A stretch of 64,000 nucleotides of DNA, taken from NCBI RefSeq assembly GCF_038618305.1, contig NZ_CP152017.1, positions 721,501 through 785,500 of the forward strand. Direction: 5' to 3'. A program made the position numbers and the translations under genes. This document shows, in pieces, positions 53,160 to 61,269 of the stretch (positions within the stretch are counted from its first letter, which is position 1; every line of letters begins with the position of its first letter). The stretch comes from Sporosarcina sp. FSL K6-2383. Its GTDB lineage: Bacteria; Bacillota; Bacilli; Bacillales_A; Planococcaceae. The notes beneath the pieces are model-generated. The model was given only the letters and a program-made list of their open reading frames with translations, made no database searches and was not told the DNA's origin.

Positions 53160-54008
53160 ATGAATAAATGGATGATCATTCCTGCATTAGCGGGAGCAGT
53201 TGTACTAGGTGGAGCAGCGTTGGCAAACGGTTTAGGAACTAGTGAGGCACATGCAGCAGAAAGTTTTCTCTCTTTAAAAGAAGCAAAGGCATTGGCCGTT
53301 CAAAAAGTCGGTGGAAAAGTGACAGAAATTGAGCTTGAAAAAACAAAAACAGGTTTTATCTATGAAGTTGAAGTGAAATCAAACGGAGTAGAATATGATC
53401 TAGATATTGATGCACAAACGGGAAAAGTAGTGATTGAGAAACAACAAGCTAAGAAAGTTGCCCAAGCAGAACTACCACGAGTAGCAGACGCGAAGCTTTT
53501 AACAAAAGACCAAGCGATTGCGATTGCACAAAAAAAAGCAAAAGGTTCGGTGACAAAGGCCGAATTGGATGACGACGATGGTCGCAAACACTATGATATC
53601 GAGATCAAAGACGGCGCATATGAATATGATTTCGAAATCGATGCGATTACAGGTAAAATCCTTGAGTTTGAAAAAGACCGTGACGATGACGATCGATTAG
53701 CTGCTAGAAATACAAAAACAGTGAGTAACTCAACTAAAGCCGTAAACACAAAACCGACGATGCTCACGAAAAATCAAGCAATTGTCATTGCGATGAAACA
53801 AGCAAAAGGCACTGTAACAGAAATTGAATTAGATGATGATGACGGCCGAAAAATATATGAAATTGAAATCGAAGACGGCACATATGAATACGAATTCGAT
53901 ATCGACGCATTCTCAGGGAAAGTGCTTAAATTCGAAAAAGACCGTGACGATGACAACGATAACGATGACCAAGATGATTACGATGACGACAACAACGATG
54001 ATGATTAA
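53160..54008 (+). CDS. secreted protein with three PepSY domains and an Asp-rich tail
   Basis: A 282-residue exported protein: a signal peptide (residues 1-36, ending near AHAAES), three PepSY domains (about 38-98, 117-178, 200-262) and a C-terminal tail of about 25 residues almost wholly Asp and Asn. Domains 2 and 3 are alike even at DNA level (DDDGRKHYDIEIKDG vs DDDGRKIYEIEIEDG), pointing to a recent internal duplication. The start follows GAAGGAGG. The tail could bind calcium; the target protease is unknown. Confidence 0.78.
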   Translation: MNKWMIIPALAGAVVLGGAALANGLGTSEAHAAESFLSLKEAKALAVQKVGGKVTEIELEKTKTGFIYEVEVKSNGVEYDLDIDAQTGKVVIEKQQAKKVAQAELPRVADAKLLTKDQAIAIAQKKAKGSVTKAELDDDDGRKHYDIEIKDGAYEYDFEIDAITGKILEFEKDRDDDDRLAARNTKTVSNSTKAVNTKPTMLTKNQAIVIAMKQAKGTVTEIELDDDDGRKIYEIEIEDGTYEYEFDIDAFSGKVLKFEKDRDDDNDNDDQDDYDDDNNDDD

Positions 54009-54015
54009 TTAAGAA

Positions 54016-54054
54016 AAAGGACTGTTCCGGGAATAAAACCGGACAGTCCTTTTA
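54016..54054. terminator. terminator between the PepSY and MBL genes
   Basis: AAGGACTGT..CCGG pairs with CCGG..ACAGTCCTT, with T residues on the plus strand. Confidence 0.8.
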
Positions 54055-54062
54055 GCTTCAAC

Positions 54063-54800
54063 TCAGAAAACCTCATACATCTTTCCAACCTCAGCAATTT
54101 CAGTAGGACCATCATAGTTCTGGCTAGCCGCCTTAAGAATATCTTCAATTTTCCCATGCAAAGGCAAGTGCGTGAGTACAAGCTGTTTTGCATCCGACAA
54201 GCTAGCTAATTTCCCGGCTTCACTGCCACCCATATGACCTGGCGCCTTGCCGACATGCTCTTCATACAAATTTGCCTCGCTAATTAACAAATCTGCTCCT
54301 CGTGCGAAATCGACGAGCTCATCCCGCCATTCTGTGTCAGCAGTAAGCACAACTGAATGGCCATCGACGCTAAACTTCATGGCGAGACAGTAAACAGGAT
54401 GGATTGTCCGACAAAATGATACCTCAAATGGTCCGATTTGGATGACATCATCATCAGAAATAGCAACGCCTACAGTTTGCTCTTTATACGATAGTTTGTC
54501 GAAATTATCTTGATCCTGAGCATGCCCGTAAATCGGCAAAGCAGGCACTGGCTTGCCAAGGTAGAAATTAATAATCCGACTAAATTGTAAACTACCGACA
54601 TCAGCAATATGATCCGCGTGATAATGGCTGATGACAACTGCGTCTAATTTCTCGAGAGGTAAATAATTTTGTAAAGAGGAAAGAACCCCGCTTCCACAAT
54701 CAATCAAGCAGTGAAATCCTTCATGTTCAATCAAAAAAGACGATGTCGCGCTATTTGCCTTCGGATAACCGCCCCAAATGCCTATCGGTGTAATTTTCAT
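54063..54800 (-). CDS. MBL-fold metallohydrolase, YhfI-like
   Basis: A 245-residue metallo-beta-lactamase-fold hydrolase. The metal-binding motif SHYHADH is near residue 58, with further ligands in ADTEWRD and HLPLHG. It resembles YhfI and the RNase Z-like group; the substrate is unknown. The ATG at 54800 is preferred over 54821, since GGAGG lies about 11 nt before it and nothing precedes the earlier ATG. Confidence 0.8.
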   Translation of the reverse strand: MKITPIGIWGGYPKANSATSSFLIEHEGFHCLIDCGSGVLSSLQNYLPLEKLDAVVISHYHADHIADVGSLQFSRIINFYLGKPVPALPIYGHAQDQDNFDKLSYKEQTVGVAISDDDVIQIGPFEVSFCRTIHPVYCLAMKFSVDGHSVVLTADTEWRDELVDFARGADLLISEANLYEEHVGKAPGHMGGSEAGKLASLSDAKQLVLTHLPLHGKIEDILKAASQNYDGPTEIAEVGKMYEVF

Positions 54801-55116
54801 ACGCTCAACTACCTCCTTCATTTACTGTAAGTGTACCGTGGCGATAAGATATTGAAAAGCAAGGGCTATAAAACTCAAAAATAGAATGAATCCGACGCCT
54901 GTTGATTAACCAAACATGCTTGCTCCTCGGTAATAATGGCTTGAATATTTCGCCGAAAGCGAACCGGAAATAGTCTCGTGAAAAAGGTAGTTTTCAAGCC
55001 TTTTCTTAGTTGGGATTCATGTAAGTAGGTGGCTAATAATCAGACGTAAAGAATACATTATTACTCGACTTTTATAATGAAAAAAGTATTCTTAGAAATG
55101 AATAATAAAAATAAAA
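54801..55116. other. intergenic region upstream of the eut locus
   Basis: About 300 bp without a credible ORF. A weak hairpin at 54978-55008 (AAAAAGG with CCTTTT) is visible. I looked for a cobalamin riboswitch and found no B12-box sequence. Confidence 0.5.
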
Positions 55117-55145
55117 TTGACCTAACAGAAAATAAAACGTATAAT
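55117..55145 (+). promoter_or_regulatory. sigma-A promoter of eutW-eutV
   Basis: TTGACC at 55117-55122 and TATAAT at 55140-55145 are 17 bp apart, about 60 bp before eutW. Confidence 0.8.
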
Positions 55146-55208
55146 TTATTCAAATAATTCAAGTAATTTTCGGCGGTAATTTAAACAAAAAAGGAATGTG
55201 ACATACGA

Positions 55209-56666
55209 GTGAAGGATTCCACACTAGAGCAGCTTTGTAACTTATACACGGAATTGACAGAGGAAGATATTCGTATATTAAAAAATATTGCATCGACTTT
55301 GCAAATGTATGCGGATTTGTCAGATGCTTATATGTTTATCGATTGTAAGATGAAAGATAGTGAGAATGCGATTGTTGTTGCTGAGGCATTTCCAAAGTCT
55401 ATTGAATCCGTATATGAGAATTCTGTAGTGGGGAAAATCGTGTTTGATACTTTTGAACCCGGCGTTTTTTATAGTTATCGTCAAGGAAAGAAGTCACTCA
55501 TTCGACAAGCAGTAACACAAGAAGGTAGATCTGTAGAGCAAAGTGTTGTGCCTATTAAAAATGATTTACATGAGGTTATTGGTGTTCTTATTCAAGAAAA
55601 GGAAGTCGATTACCCTGTATCCTATCAAAATGATCGACAAAAGGACTCGTTAGGTCAAGGGTCAATTGATTATGTTATGGGTGATAAAAGTAATGATATG
55701 CCAATGGTTTCAGATTTGCTAATGGAGATTTTTTTATTAACTGATAACGAAAATAAACTAATCTATGCTAATCCGGTAGGTATAAAATTCATCACTGAAA
55801 TGAGTCGTACAGAAGAAATTCAAAATAAAAATTTAATTGAATTATTGCCCTTCTTAAATCCAGTTTACAATCAGAAAGATGATGTTTTTGTTTTTGAATT
55901 AACATTAGATCATAAAAATTTAATTGTAAAAAAGGTACGATTGCGCAAGAAGGATAAGATGAGAGGAACGTTACTCATTATCCAGGATTTAACAGAGCTA
56001 CGCACGAAGGAAAAAGAACTGATGATGAAATCAGTCGTTATTCAAGAGATTCACCACCGAGTGAAAAACAATCTTCAGACAGTTGCAAGTTTACTAAGAT
56101 TACAAATGAGGAGAGGATTTCCGGAGGAAAGTAGATCTTACTTTGAAGATACTCTGAATCGTATTTTTAGTATATCTTCGGTTTACGAGCTCATTCTTGC
56201 AAATGAAGATGCGGAAGATGATGATGTCGATATCATTGAACTGACAAGGAAAGTTTGCTCGACAATGGTTGTAAATGAGCTACATAAAAAAGTTAACTTG
56301 ATTATTTCTTCAAATGGCAATAGAATATTAACATCATCTAGGAAAGCGGTTTCAATTGCTTTAATCGTCAATGAGCTCGTTCAGAATTCATTAAAACATG
56401 CTTTTCCAGAAGATGAGCAAGGTGAAATTGTTGTGGATTTTCTATCAAACAAAGATTTTTTGGAGCTTCATATTTTCGACAACGGCGTTGGGATGAGGGA
56501 GCCTAAAACTTCACTTGGATTAGAAATTGTTCATAACTTAGTAGTCAATGATTTGAATGGTGAATTTAGTTATTTACCGGAAAACATAGGAACACATGCA
56601 GTCATTACGTTTCCAGTAAGTCCGGAGGTTATTATTTATTATGAGAAAGAAAATACTGATAGCTGA
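55209..56666 (+). CDS. eutW: ethanolamine-sensing histidine kinase EutW
   Basis: A 485-residue soluble kinase. The first 140 residues match the N-terminal sensor of EutW-type proteins, a PAS-like segment follows (about 170-260), and the HisKA_2 phosphoacceptor is EIHHRVKNNLQTVASLLRLQ near 278, followed by a HATPase domain. In enterococci EutW senses ethanolamine and phosphorylates EutV. The start is GTG 55209 with a modest AAGGAATG site. It overlaps eutV by 26 bp. Confidence 0.88.
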   Translation: MKDSTLEQLCNLYTELTEEDIRILKNIASTLQMYADLSDAYMFIDCKMKDSENAIVVAEAFPKSIESVYENSVVGKIVFDTFEPGVFYSYRQGKKSLIRQAVTQEGRSVEQSVVPIKNDLHEVIGVLIQEKEVDYPVSYQNDRQKDSLGQGSIDYVMGDKSNDMPMVSDLLMEIFLLTDNENKLIYANPVGIKFITEMSRTEEIQNKNLIELLPFLNPVYNQKDDVFVFELTLDHKNLIVKKVRLRKKDKMRGTLLIIQDLTELRTKEKELMMKSVVIQEIHHRVKNNLQTVASLLRLQMRRGFPEESRSYFEDTLNRIFSISSVYELILANEDAEDDDVDIIELTRKVCSTMVVNELHKKVNLIISSNGNRILTSSRKAVSIALIVNELVQNSLKHAFPEDEQGEIVVDFLSNKDFLELHIFDNGVGMREPKTSLGLEIVHNLVVNDLNGEFSYLPENIGTHAVITFPVSPEVIIYYEKENTDS

Positions 56667-57210
56667 AGATGAATCCATCATTCGGATGGATATTAAGATG
56701 ATGCTAGAGGATCATGGTTACGAAGTAGTTGCCGAAGCGGGAGATGGAGATAGAGCGATTGAGTTAGCTTTTCTTCATAGACCGGATCTTGTGCTGATGG
56801 ATATAAAAATGCCTAAAATCAATGGATTGCAGGCGAGTCAAATAATTGGAAAACAATTAGATCTGCCTATTCTAATTATCACAGCTTACAGTCAAAAGGA
56901 GTTTGTGGCGAAAGCCCAACAGGATAATATTGTAGGGTATTTGGTCAAACCGATTGCGGAGTCCAATCTAATACCTGCGGTTGAAATTGCCCTGCATCAG
57001 GCAGATAAGGCGAAACGACTAAAGGGAGAAATCAGTGAAGCCCAACAGGAAGTTGAAAAGCGAAAGCTGATTGAACGGGCGAAGGGGCTTCTGATGACAA
57101 GGGAGCAGCTGACGGAGCAGGAAGCGTTCAAGGCAATGAGGAGTTCGAGTATGTCTAGGCAAATGACAATGGAGTCGATTGCGAAAGAAATTATTGCAAC
57201 TCACAAGTAA
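56641..57210 (+). CDS. eutV: ANTAR-domain response regulator EutV (RNA-binding antiterminator)
   Basis: A 189-residue regulator: a receiver domain (AEDESI pocket; phospho-Asp in LVLMDIKMPK near 54) and a C-terminal ANTAR domain (about residues 130-189, KLIERAKGLLMT... MTMESIAKEI). Phosphorylated EutV binds paired hexaloop hairpins and prevents terminators from forming in eut leaders. Matching hairpins stand before eutH and eutA. Overlaps eutW, so the pair is co-translated. Confidence 0.92.
   Translation: MRKKILIAEDESIIRMDIKMMLEDHGYEVVAEAGDGDRAIELAFLHRPDLVLMDIKMPKINGLQASQIIGKQLDLPILIITAYSQKEFVAKAQQDNIVGYLVKPIAESNLIPAVEIALHQADKAKRLKGEISEAQQEVEKRKLIERAKGLLMTREQLTEQEAFKAMRSSSMSRQMTMESIAKEIIATHK
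57165..57176 (+). promoter_or_regulatory. possible upstream (P1) ANTAR hairpin before eutH
   Basis: GAC-AATGGA-GTC, a short stem with hexaloop A1..G4, lies 42 nt before the P2 hairpin but within the ANTAR coding sequence of eutV, so it may be coincidence. Confidence 0.3.
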
Positions 57211-57218
57211 ATATTGAC

Positions 57219-57260
57219 AAGCAATGGCGCTTAAAGAGTATGTTCTTTAAGTGTCTTTTT
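57219..57260 (+). promoter_or_regulatory. EutV-responsive attenuator before eutH
   Basis: Hairpin AAGC-AATGGC-GCTT (57219-57232) has a hexaloop with A at position 1 and G at position 4, the ANTAR target pattern. Its 3' arm is part of the 5' arm of a 12-bp terminator (57226-57237 with 57244-57255, then TTTTT). The two structures are mutually exclusive. Confidence 0.75.
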
Positions 57261-57350
57261 ATGGTCTTTTAAAGGGGGTGATGTCGGTTGTATTGAAAGT
57301 AGGTAATGTTGGAACAAGGGAATACATAATTAAAAAAAGGGGGAATTTAA

Positions 57351-58619
57351 ATGGCGATGATTGGTACGGTAATTGTATATATAATAATGGTTTGTGCAGT
57401 CTTAGGAGCATTCGCAGCAATTAAAAATCCTGAACAAGGTCTTGGTAAAGAATTCATGTCAGGTATGCATGCTGTGGGACACATTTTTATCCCAGCAGCG
57501 GGTATTATGGCGTCGATTCCTTATTTGACGTGGTTTATTAGTAAATTTATAGGACCTCTATTCGATGCGATTGGTGCGGATCCTGCAATTGCAGCGACAA
57601 CAATCCTTGCGTCGGATATGGGAGGCTACCAGTTAGCGAACGCCCTGAAAACATCCTATGAAGGCTGGATCATGGCACTAATTGTTGGATATATGGCGGG
57701 GGCAACAATTGTATTCTCGATTCCTATGGGACTTGCAATGCTTGACAAAAGGGATCATAAATATATGGCTCTTGGTGTGATGTCGGGTGTCTTAACGATT
57801 CCGATTGGTGCATTTATCGCTTCTGTATTGGTTGTATTATTCAACACGCAAATTAGAGATGTCATCAGTACAACAACAGATTCTACGTATGAGTTTGTCA
57901 TTAGCTATGGGCAAATTCTCATTAACCTACTACCTCTACTCATTTTTGTAGTCCTCATTGCGGCAGGCTTAAAGTTCTTCCCGCGTGGCATGATTGCAGG
58001 GTTTATGGTATTTGGTCGCGTTATGGATGCAGCGATTAAACTTGTGCTAGTGTTTTCTATCGTTGAAATTTTCACAGGTGTATTCACGACTGTATTTGGT
58101 GCATGGGGCTTCGACCCGATCATGGCGGATGAGGCAGATCAATTCCGTGCGCTTGAAACGGCAGGTTATATTGGAATTATGCTAGCTGGTGCGTTCCCGA
58201 TGGTATACTTGCTACGTAAGTATGCAGCTAAACCGTTGGAAGCGGGAGGTCGCAAGCTTGGACTTTCTTCAGTAGGTAGTGCGGGGATTTTAGCAACGAT
58301 GGCTAATATTTTGGCGATGTTCTCATTGGTCAGATATATGAGACCGAAAGATAAAGTAATTAATATCGCTTTTGGTGTCTGTGCTGCCTTCTTGTTAGGC
58401 GACCATTTATCATTTACAGCCAATTTCCAACCGAATATTATTTTACCAGTTATTATCGGTAAATTGACGGCGGGTATTTGTGCAATTGGAATTGCATACT
58501 GGCTATCTGTTCCGACAGCACTTAAACTAGAGGAGAAGGACCGTGCTGAAGGTGTGATTCGACCAGGAGAATACCTGGGAGATGACAATGCCGAGGAAGT
58601 ACTTAAAGCTCAGTCGTAA
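57351..58619 (+). CDS. eutH: ethanolamine permease-like protein EutH
   Basis: A 422-residue membrane protein with about 10 helices, full-length EutH. It facilitates ethanolamine diffusion into the cell. The stretch ILASDMGGYQLANAL near residue 84 is characteristic. The AAAGGGGG site is 7 nt before the ATG. The attenuator at 57219-57260 lies in its leader. Confidence 0.93.
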   Translation: MAMIGTVIVYIIMVCAVLGAFAAIKNPEQGLGKEFMSGMHAVGHIFIPAAGIMASIPYLTWFISKFIGPLFDAIGADPAIAATTILASDMGGYQLANALKTSYEGWIMALIVGYMAGATIVFSIPMGLAMLDKRDHKYMALGVMSGVLTIPIGAFIASVLVVLFNTQIRDVISTTTDSTYEFVISYGQILINLLPLLIFVVLIAAGLKFFPRGMIAGFMVFGRVMDAAIKLVLVFSIVEIFTGVFTTVFGAWGFDPIMADEADQFRALETAGYIGIMLAGAFPMVYLLRKYAAKPLEAGGRKLGLSSVGSAGILATMANILAMFSLVRYMRPKDKVINIAFGVCAAFLLGDHLSFTANFQPNIILPVIIGKLTAGICAIGIAYWLSVPTALKLEEKDRAEGVIRPGEYLGDDNAEEVLKAQS

Positions 58620-58652
58620 TCTCTGTTTAGGCAGATGAAAGGAGTGAGTAAA

Positions 58653-58994
58653 ATGAGTGAAGAGAAAAAAAGATTTATTCAGGAATTTGTACCAGGTAAA
58701 CAAATAACATTAAGTCATTTAATTGCCAATCCAGATCCTGATATGTTCCAGAAGCTAGGGATTCAAGAAGCAGGTGCTTTAGGCATAATGACTTGCACGC
58801 CTAGTGAGACGGTTATTATCGCAGGGGATTTAGCTACCAAATCAGCGAGTGTTAAGATTGGTTTCCTGGATCGTTTTACAGGGAGTCTCGTCATTGTGGG
58901 TAGTGTTTCTGAAGTGGACGTGGCAATGAATGAAATTAATAAATTTCTTTCTGAAAGACTTGGATATACGCCAGCATTCATCACAAAGTCATAA
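58653..58994 (+). CDS. eutS: bacterial microcompartment shell protein EutS
   Basis: A 113-residue shell protein of the circularly permuted BMC type (PduU/EutS). The N-terminal strand IQEFVPGKQITLSHLIANP and the core LGIMTCTPSETVIIAGDLA are typical. It forms part of the ethanolamine microcompartment shell. The ATG at 58653 follows AAAGGAGTG; an earlier ATG at 58635 lacks a site. Confidence 0.92.
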   Translation: MSEEKKRFIQEFVPGKQITLSHLIANPDPDMFQKLGIQEAGALGIMTCTPSETVIIAGDLATKSASVKIGFLDRFTGSLVIVGSVSEVDVAMNEINKFLSERLGYTPAFITKS

Positions 58995-59009
58995 GGATGT
59001 GTTCTGCAC

Positions 59010-59531
59010 ATGAAAAATAGAGCCATGCTAATTGGTGCGATTGGTGCTGGGAAATCTACGTTGACGAATGCGTTATTAGGGAAAAAAGTTGAGGCTGTTA
59101 AAACGCAGACACTCATTTATCATGATTGGATTGTAGATACACCTGGGGAATATACAGAAAACCCATTTTTCTATAAAAACATCATGGCAACTGCTTTAGA
59201 AGTAACTCATGTTTTGTACTTACAGGATGCAACAAACGGTAAAATAATTTTTCCGCCTGGATTTAGTACAGGGATAGCGAAGCTTCCGATTGGTGTCATT
59301 ACCAAAAGTGACCATCCCGATGCAGACATCACGCGAGCTATCGAAATGGTGAAGTCAGTCATGGCTAGTGGCCCCATTGTCATTACTTCATCGGTTGAAG
59401 GGATTGGCATTGAGCATATAAGAGAATTGGTAAAGCTGAACAATTCGGCCGACATGAAGGACTTCGTGGAAGCAGCTAAGGATGAAAAACTAATATTCAC
59501 AGACTTCCTTTACAATTCACGTAATGTTTGA
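59010..59531 (+). CDS. eutP: EutP/PduV-family GTPase-like protein
   Basis: A 173-residue P-loop protein with G1 GAIGAGKSTLTNAL near residue 6, G3 WIVDTPGEY near 45 and G4 TKSD near 112. EutP/PduV is encoded in many eut and pdu loci; acetate kinase activity and a microcompartment-positioning role have both been proposed for relatives. It starts 15 bp after eutS. Confidence 0.88.
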   Translation: MKNRAMLIGAIGAGKSTLTNALLGKKVEAVKTQTLIYHDWIVDTPGEYTENPFFYKNIMATALEVTHVLYLQDATNGKIIFPPGFSTGIAKLPIGVITKSDHPDADITRAIEMVKSVMASGPIVITSSVEGIGIEHIRELVKLNNSADMKDFVEAAKDEKLIFTDFLYNSRNV

Positions 59532-59560
59532 TATGTTTATGCTATTAAAAGTTGATATTT

Positions 59561-59620
59561 AGGCAAAGGCGCCTTTACTGCTCGAGGATTTTTCTTCGAG
59601 TTTGTAAAGGCGTCTTTTTT
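59561..59620 (+). promoter_or_regulatory. EutV-responsive attenuator before eutA
   Basis: Hairpin AGGC-AAAGGC-GCCT (59561-59574) has a hexaloop with A1 and G4. It overlaps the 5' arm of a strong terminator, GGCGCCTTTAC (59568-59578) with GTAAAGGCGTC (59604-59614), containing an inner CTCGA/TCGAG stem and followed by TTTTTT. No upstream partner hairpin was found. Confidence 0.72.
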
Positions 59621-59634
59621 ATCTGAATTCAGAT
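59621..59634. other. 14-bp perfect palindrome
   Basis: ATCTGAATTCAGAT directly after the terminator T-run. It may be a protein-binding site or part of the intergenic element. Confidence 0.4.
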
Positions 59635-59636
59635 AA

Positions 59637-59760
59637 AAGCCTCCGGCGGATGTCACGGATTTTTTTAGGGTAGTTTAGAAGGCAGTCTAGATCGCGACGT
59701 CCTGTCGCAACGACTGCATGACCTACATCCTGTAGGCCTCTTGCTCGAAAAAATCCGGAC
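59637..59760 (+). repeat. structured intra-operon RNA element, eut copy
   Basis: The core at 59690-59738 matches the lia copy (43044-43094, minus strand) over about 48 nt. It has hairpins GCGAC-GTCCT-GTCGC and CCTAC-ATCCT-GTAGG. A distal stem, CGGATTTTTT (59656-59665) with AAAAAATCCG (59748-59757) plus GTC/GAC outside, closes the whole element. The 5' flank has AAGCCTCCGGCGGAT, also at 53058. Confidence 0.75.
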
Positions 59761-59763
59761 GCA

Positions 59764-59782
59764 ATCACGCGGGGGCGTGATC
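59764..59782 (+). other. hairpin just before eutA
   Basis: ATCACGC and GCGTGAT form a perfect 7-bp stem about 10 nt before the eutA ribosome site. It could affect eutA translation or protect the processed message. Confidence 0.5.
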
Positions 59783-59804
59783 GATTATATTCGGAGGTGT
59801 GAGT

Positions 59805-61253
59805 GTGAACGATTTCAAGCGAAAGCAAGAGACGATGATTAGTGCTGGGATTGACATTGGCACGAGCACGACGAAGTTGATCATTAGCCGATTTTCATTA
59901 ATGAATGTAGCAGGGACGTCACATGTTCCAAGAATTGAAATTGTGGAAAAAGAAGTTTTGTATAAGAGTCCTATCTTTAGAACGCCATTGACGGATCCTT
60001 TTACAATCAATGTAGCAGAAGTAGAGAAAATTATTCGTTCCGAATATCAACAAGCCGGTATTGAAGCTTCTCAAATTGAGACAGGTGCAGTCATTATTAC
60101 AGGGGAAACGGCGACGAAGCGTAATGCCAGTGAGATGCTCCATTATTTATCGGGCGAGGTTGGTGATTTTTTAGTCGCCACGGCCGGACCAGATTTAGAA
60201 GGAATTATCGCGGCTAAAGGTTCAGGTGCCTATGACTATTCGGGTCAAAGTGGAAAAGTAATTGCCAATATTGATATCGGTGGAGGAACGGCGAACATTG
60301 CCGTCTATAAAGACAAGGTCCTCCTCGGGACATGTACGATGCATATCGGAGGACGACTCATCGAGTATGAAGGGCAAAAAATCAGTTCGATTTCCCGACC
60401 GGTTCAAGAACTGTTAGCTGCAAGTAATCGAACCTTGCAAATTGGCGATTCTTCGGAGGCAGCCGGTATAAAGTTTGTAACCGATTTCATGGCTGAGTCG
60501 CTCGGTAGGGTACTAAATAATGAATTGCAAGAAGAAGATTCGGTCCTATTGCTTGGTCATCGCCCTAACTGGACAGAGGAAATTGAAGTGCTTGTTTTCT
60601 CAGGGGGTATTTCTGAATGTATGTACAGTCACGAATTAATCGGTGGGCAGCTAGCTGAGTATGATGATATAGGCGTGCAATTAGCACAGGCCCTACAAAG
60701 AAATGAAGGATTGCAAAGTTTTCTGTGGATGGAACCCGTTGAAACAGTCCGAGCGACTGTGCTTGGAGCGGGTACGCAAACAACGGAAATTAGCGGAGCT
60801 ACGATTCAAGTGGCGCCTCATGAATTACCGTTAAAAAATCTACCTGTTTACAATTATGCCTTTCAGTCAGATCTTCAAAGAGGATTGGAAAACTTTGAAG
60901 TAGCTATCAAAAATGCAATCGACATGTTTGATGCATCAAGGGAAGGGCAAAACTTCGCCCTCTATATTTCAGAGCTACCCTATATGGGATTCCGAGATGT
61001 TCAACAGCTAGCAGCAGCCGTCATTCAAGTGATGGAACAGCGTCCAGTTCCTGATCAGCCGATTGTATTGGTATTACAATCAGACCATGCAAAAGTAGTA
61101 GGCCAGACGCTAATGGCTATGAATGTAAGACAAAGCGTCATTTGTATCGATCAAATCTCTGTTGAACAAGGTGATTATATAGATATTGGGAGATCCCTTG
61201 AATCAGGGGTTGTCCCGATAGTCGTTAAAACATTAACATTTCACTCGTCGTGA
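59805..61253 (+). CDS. eutA: ethanolamine ammonia-lyase reactivating factor EutA
   Basis: A 482-residue ATPase of the actin/Hsp70-like group that swaps damaged cobalamin out of ethanolamine ammonia-lyase. Phosphate-binding motifs DIGTSTTKLI near residue 18 and NIDIGGGTANIA near 154 are visible. The GTG at 59805 is chosen, 7 nt after GGAGG; another GTG at 59799 is too near. It starts the catalytic part of the operon. Confidence 0.92.
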   Translation: MNDFKRKQETMISAGIDIGTSTTKLIISRFSLMNVAGTSHVPRIEIVEKEVLYKSPIFRTPLTDPFTINVAEVEKIIRSEYQQAGIEASQIETGAVIITGETATKRNASEMLHYLSGEVGDFLVATAGPDLEGIIAAKGSGAYDYSGQSGKVIANIDIGGGTANIAVYKDKVLLGTCTMHIGGRLIEYEGQKISSISRPVQELLAASNRTLQIGDSSEAAGIKFVTDFMAESLGRVLNNELQEEDSVLLLGHRPNWTEEIEVLVFSGGISECMYSHELIGGQLAEYDDIGVQLAQALQRNEGLQSFLWMEPVETVRATVLGAGTQTTEISGATIQVAPHELPLKNLPVYNYAFQSDLQRGLENFEVAIKNAIDMFDASREGQNFALYISELPYMGFRDVQQLAAAVIQVMEQRPVPDQPIVLVLQSDHAKVVGQTLMAMNVRQSVICIDQISVEQGDYIDIGRSLESGVVPIVVKTLTFHSS

Positions 61254-61269
61254 AGGAGGGTGTTAACCA

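Noticed and set aside
54801..55116. Cobalamin riboswitch before the eut locus
   Set aside because: Expected from some Firmicutes eut loci, but no B12-box or core sequence could be found here.
57280..57485. Small ORF starting ATGTCGGTT in the eutH leader
   Set aside because: It runs into eutH in another frame and has no coding features; the AAAGGGGGTG before it is too close to the ATG.
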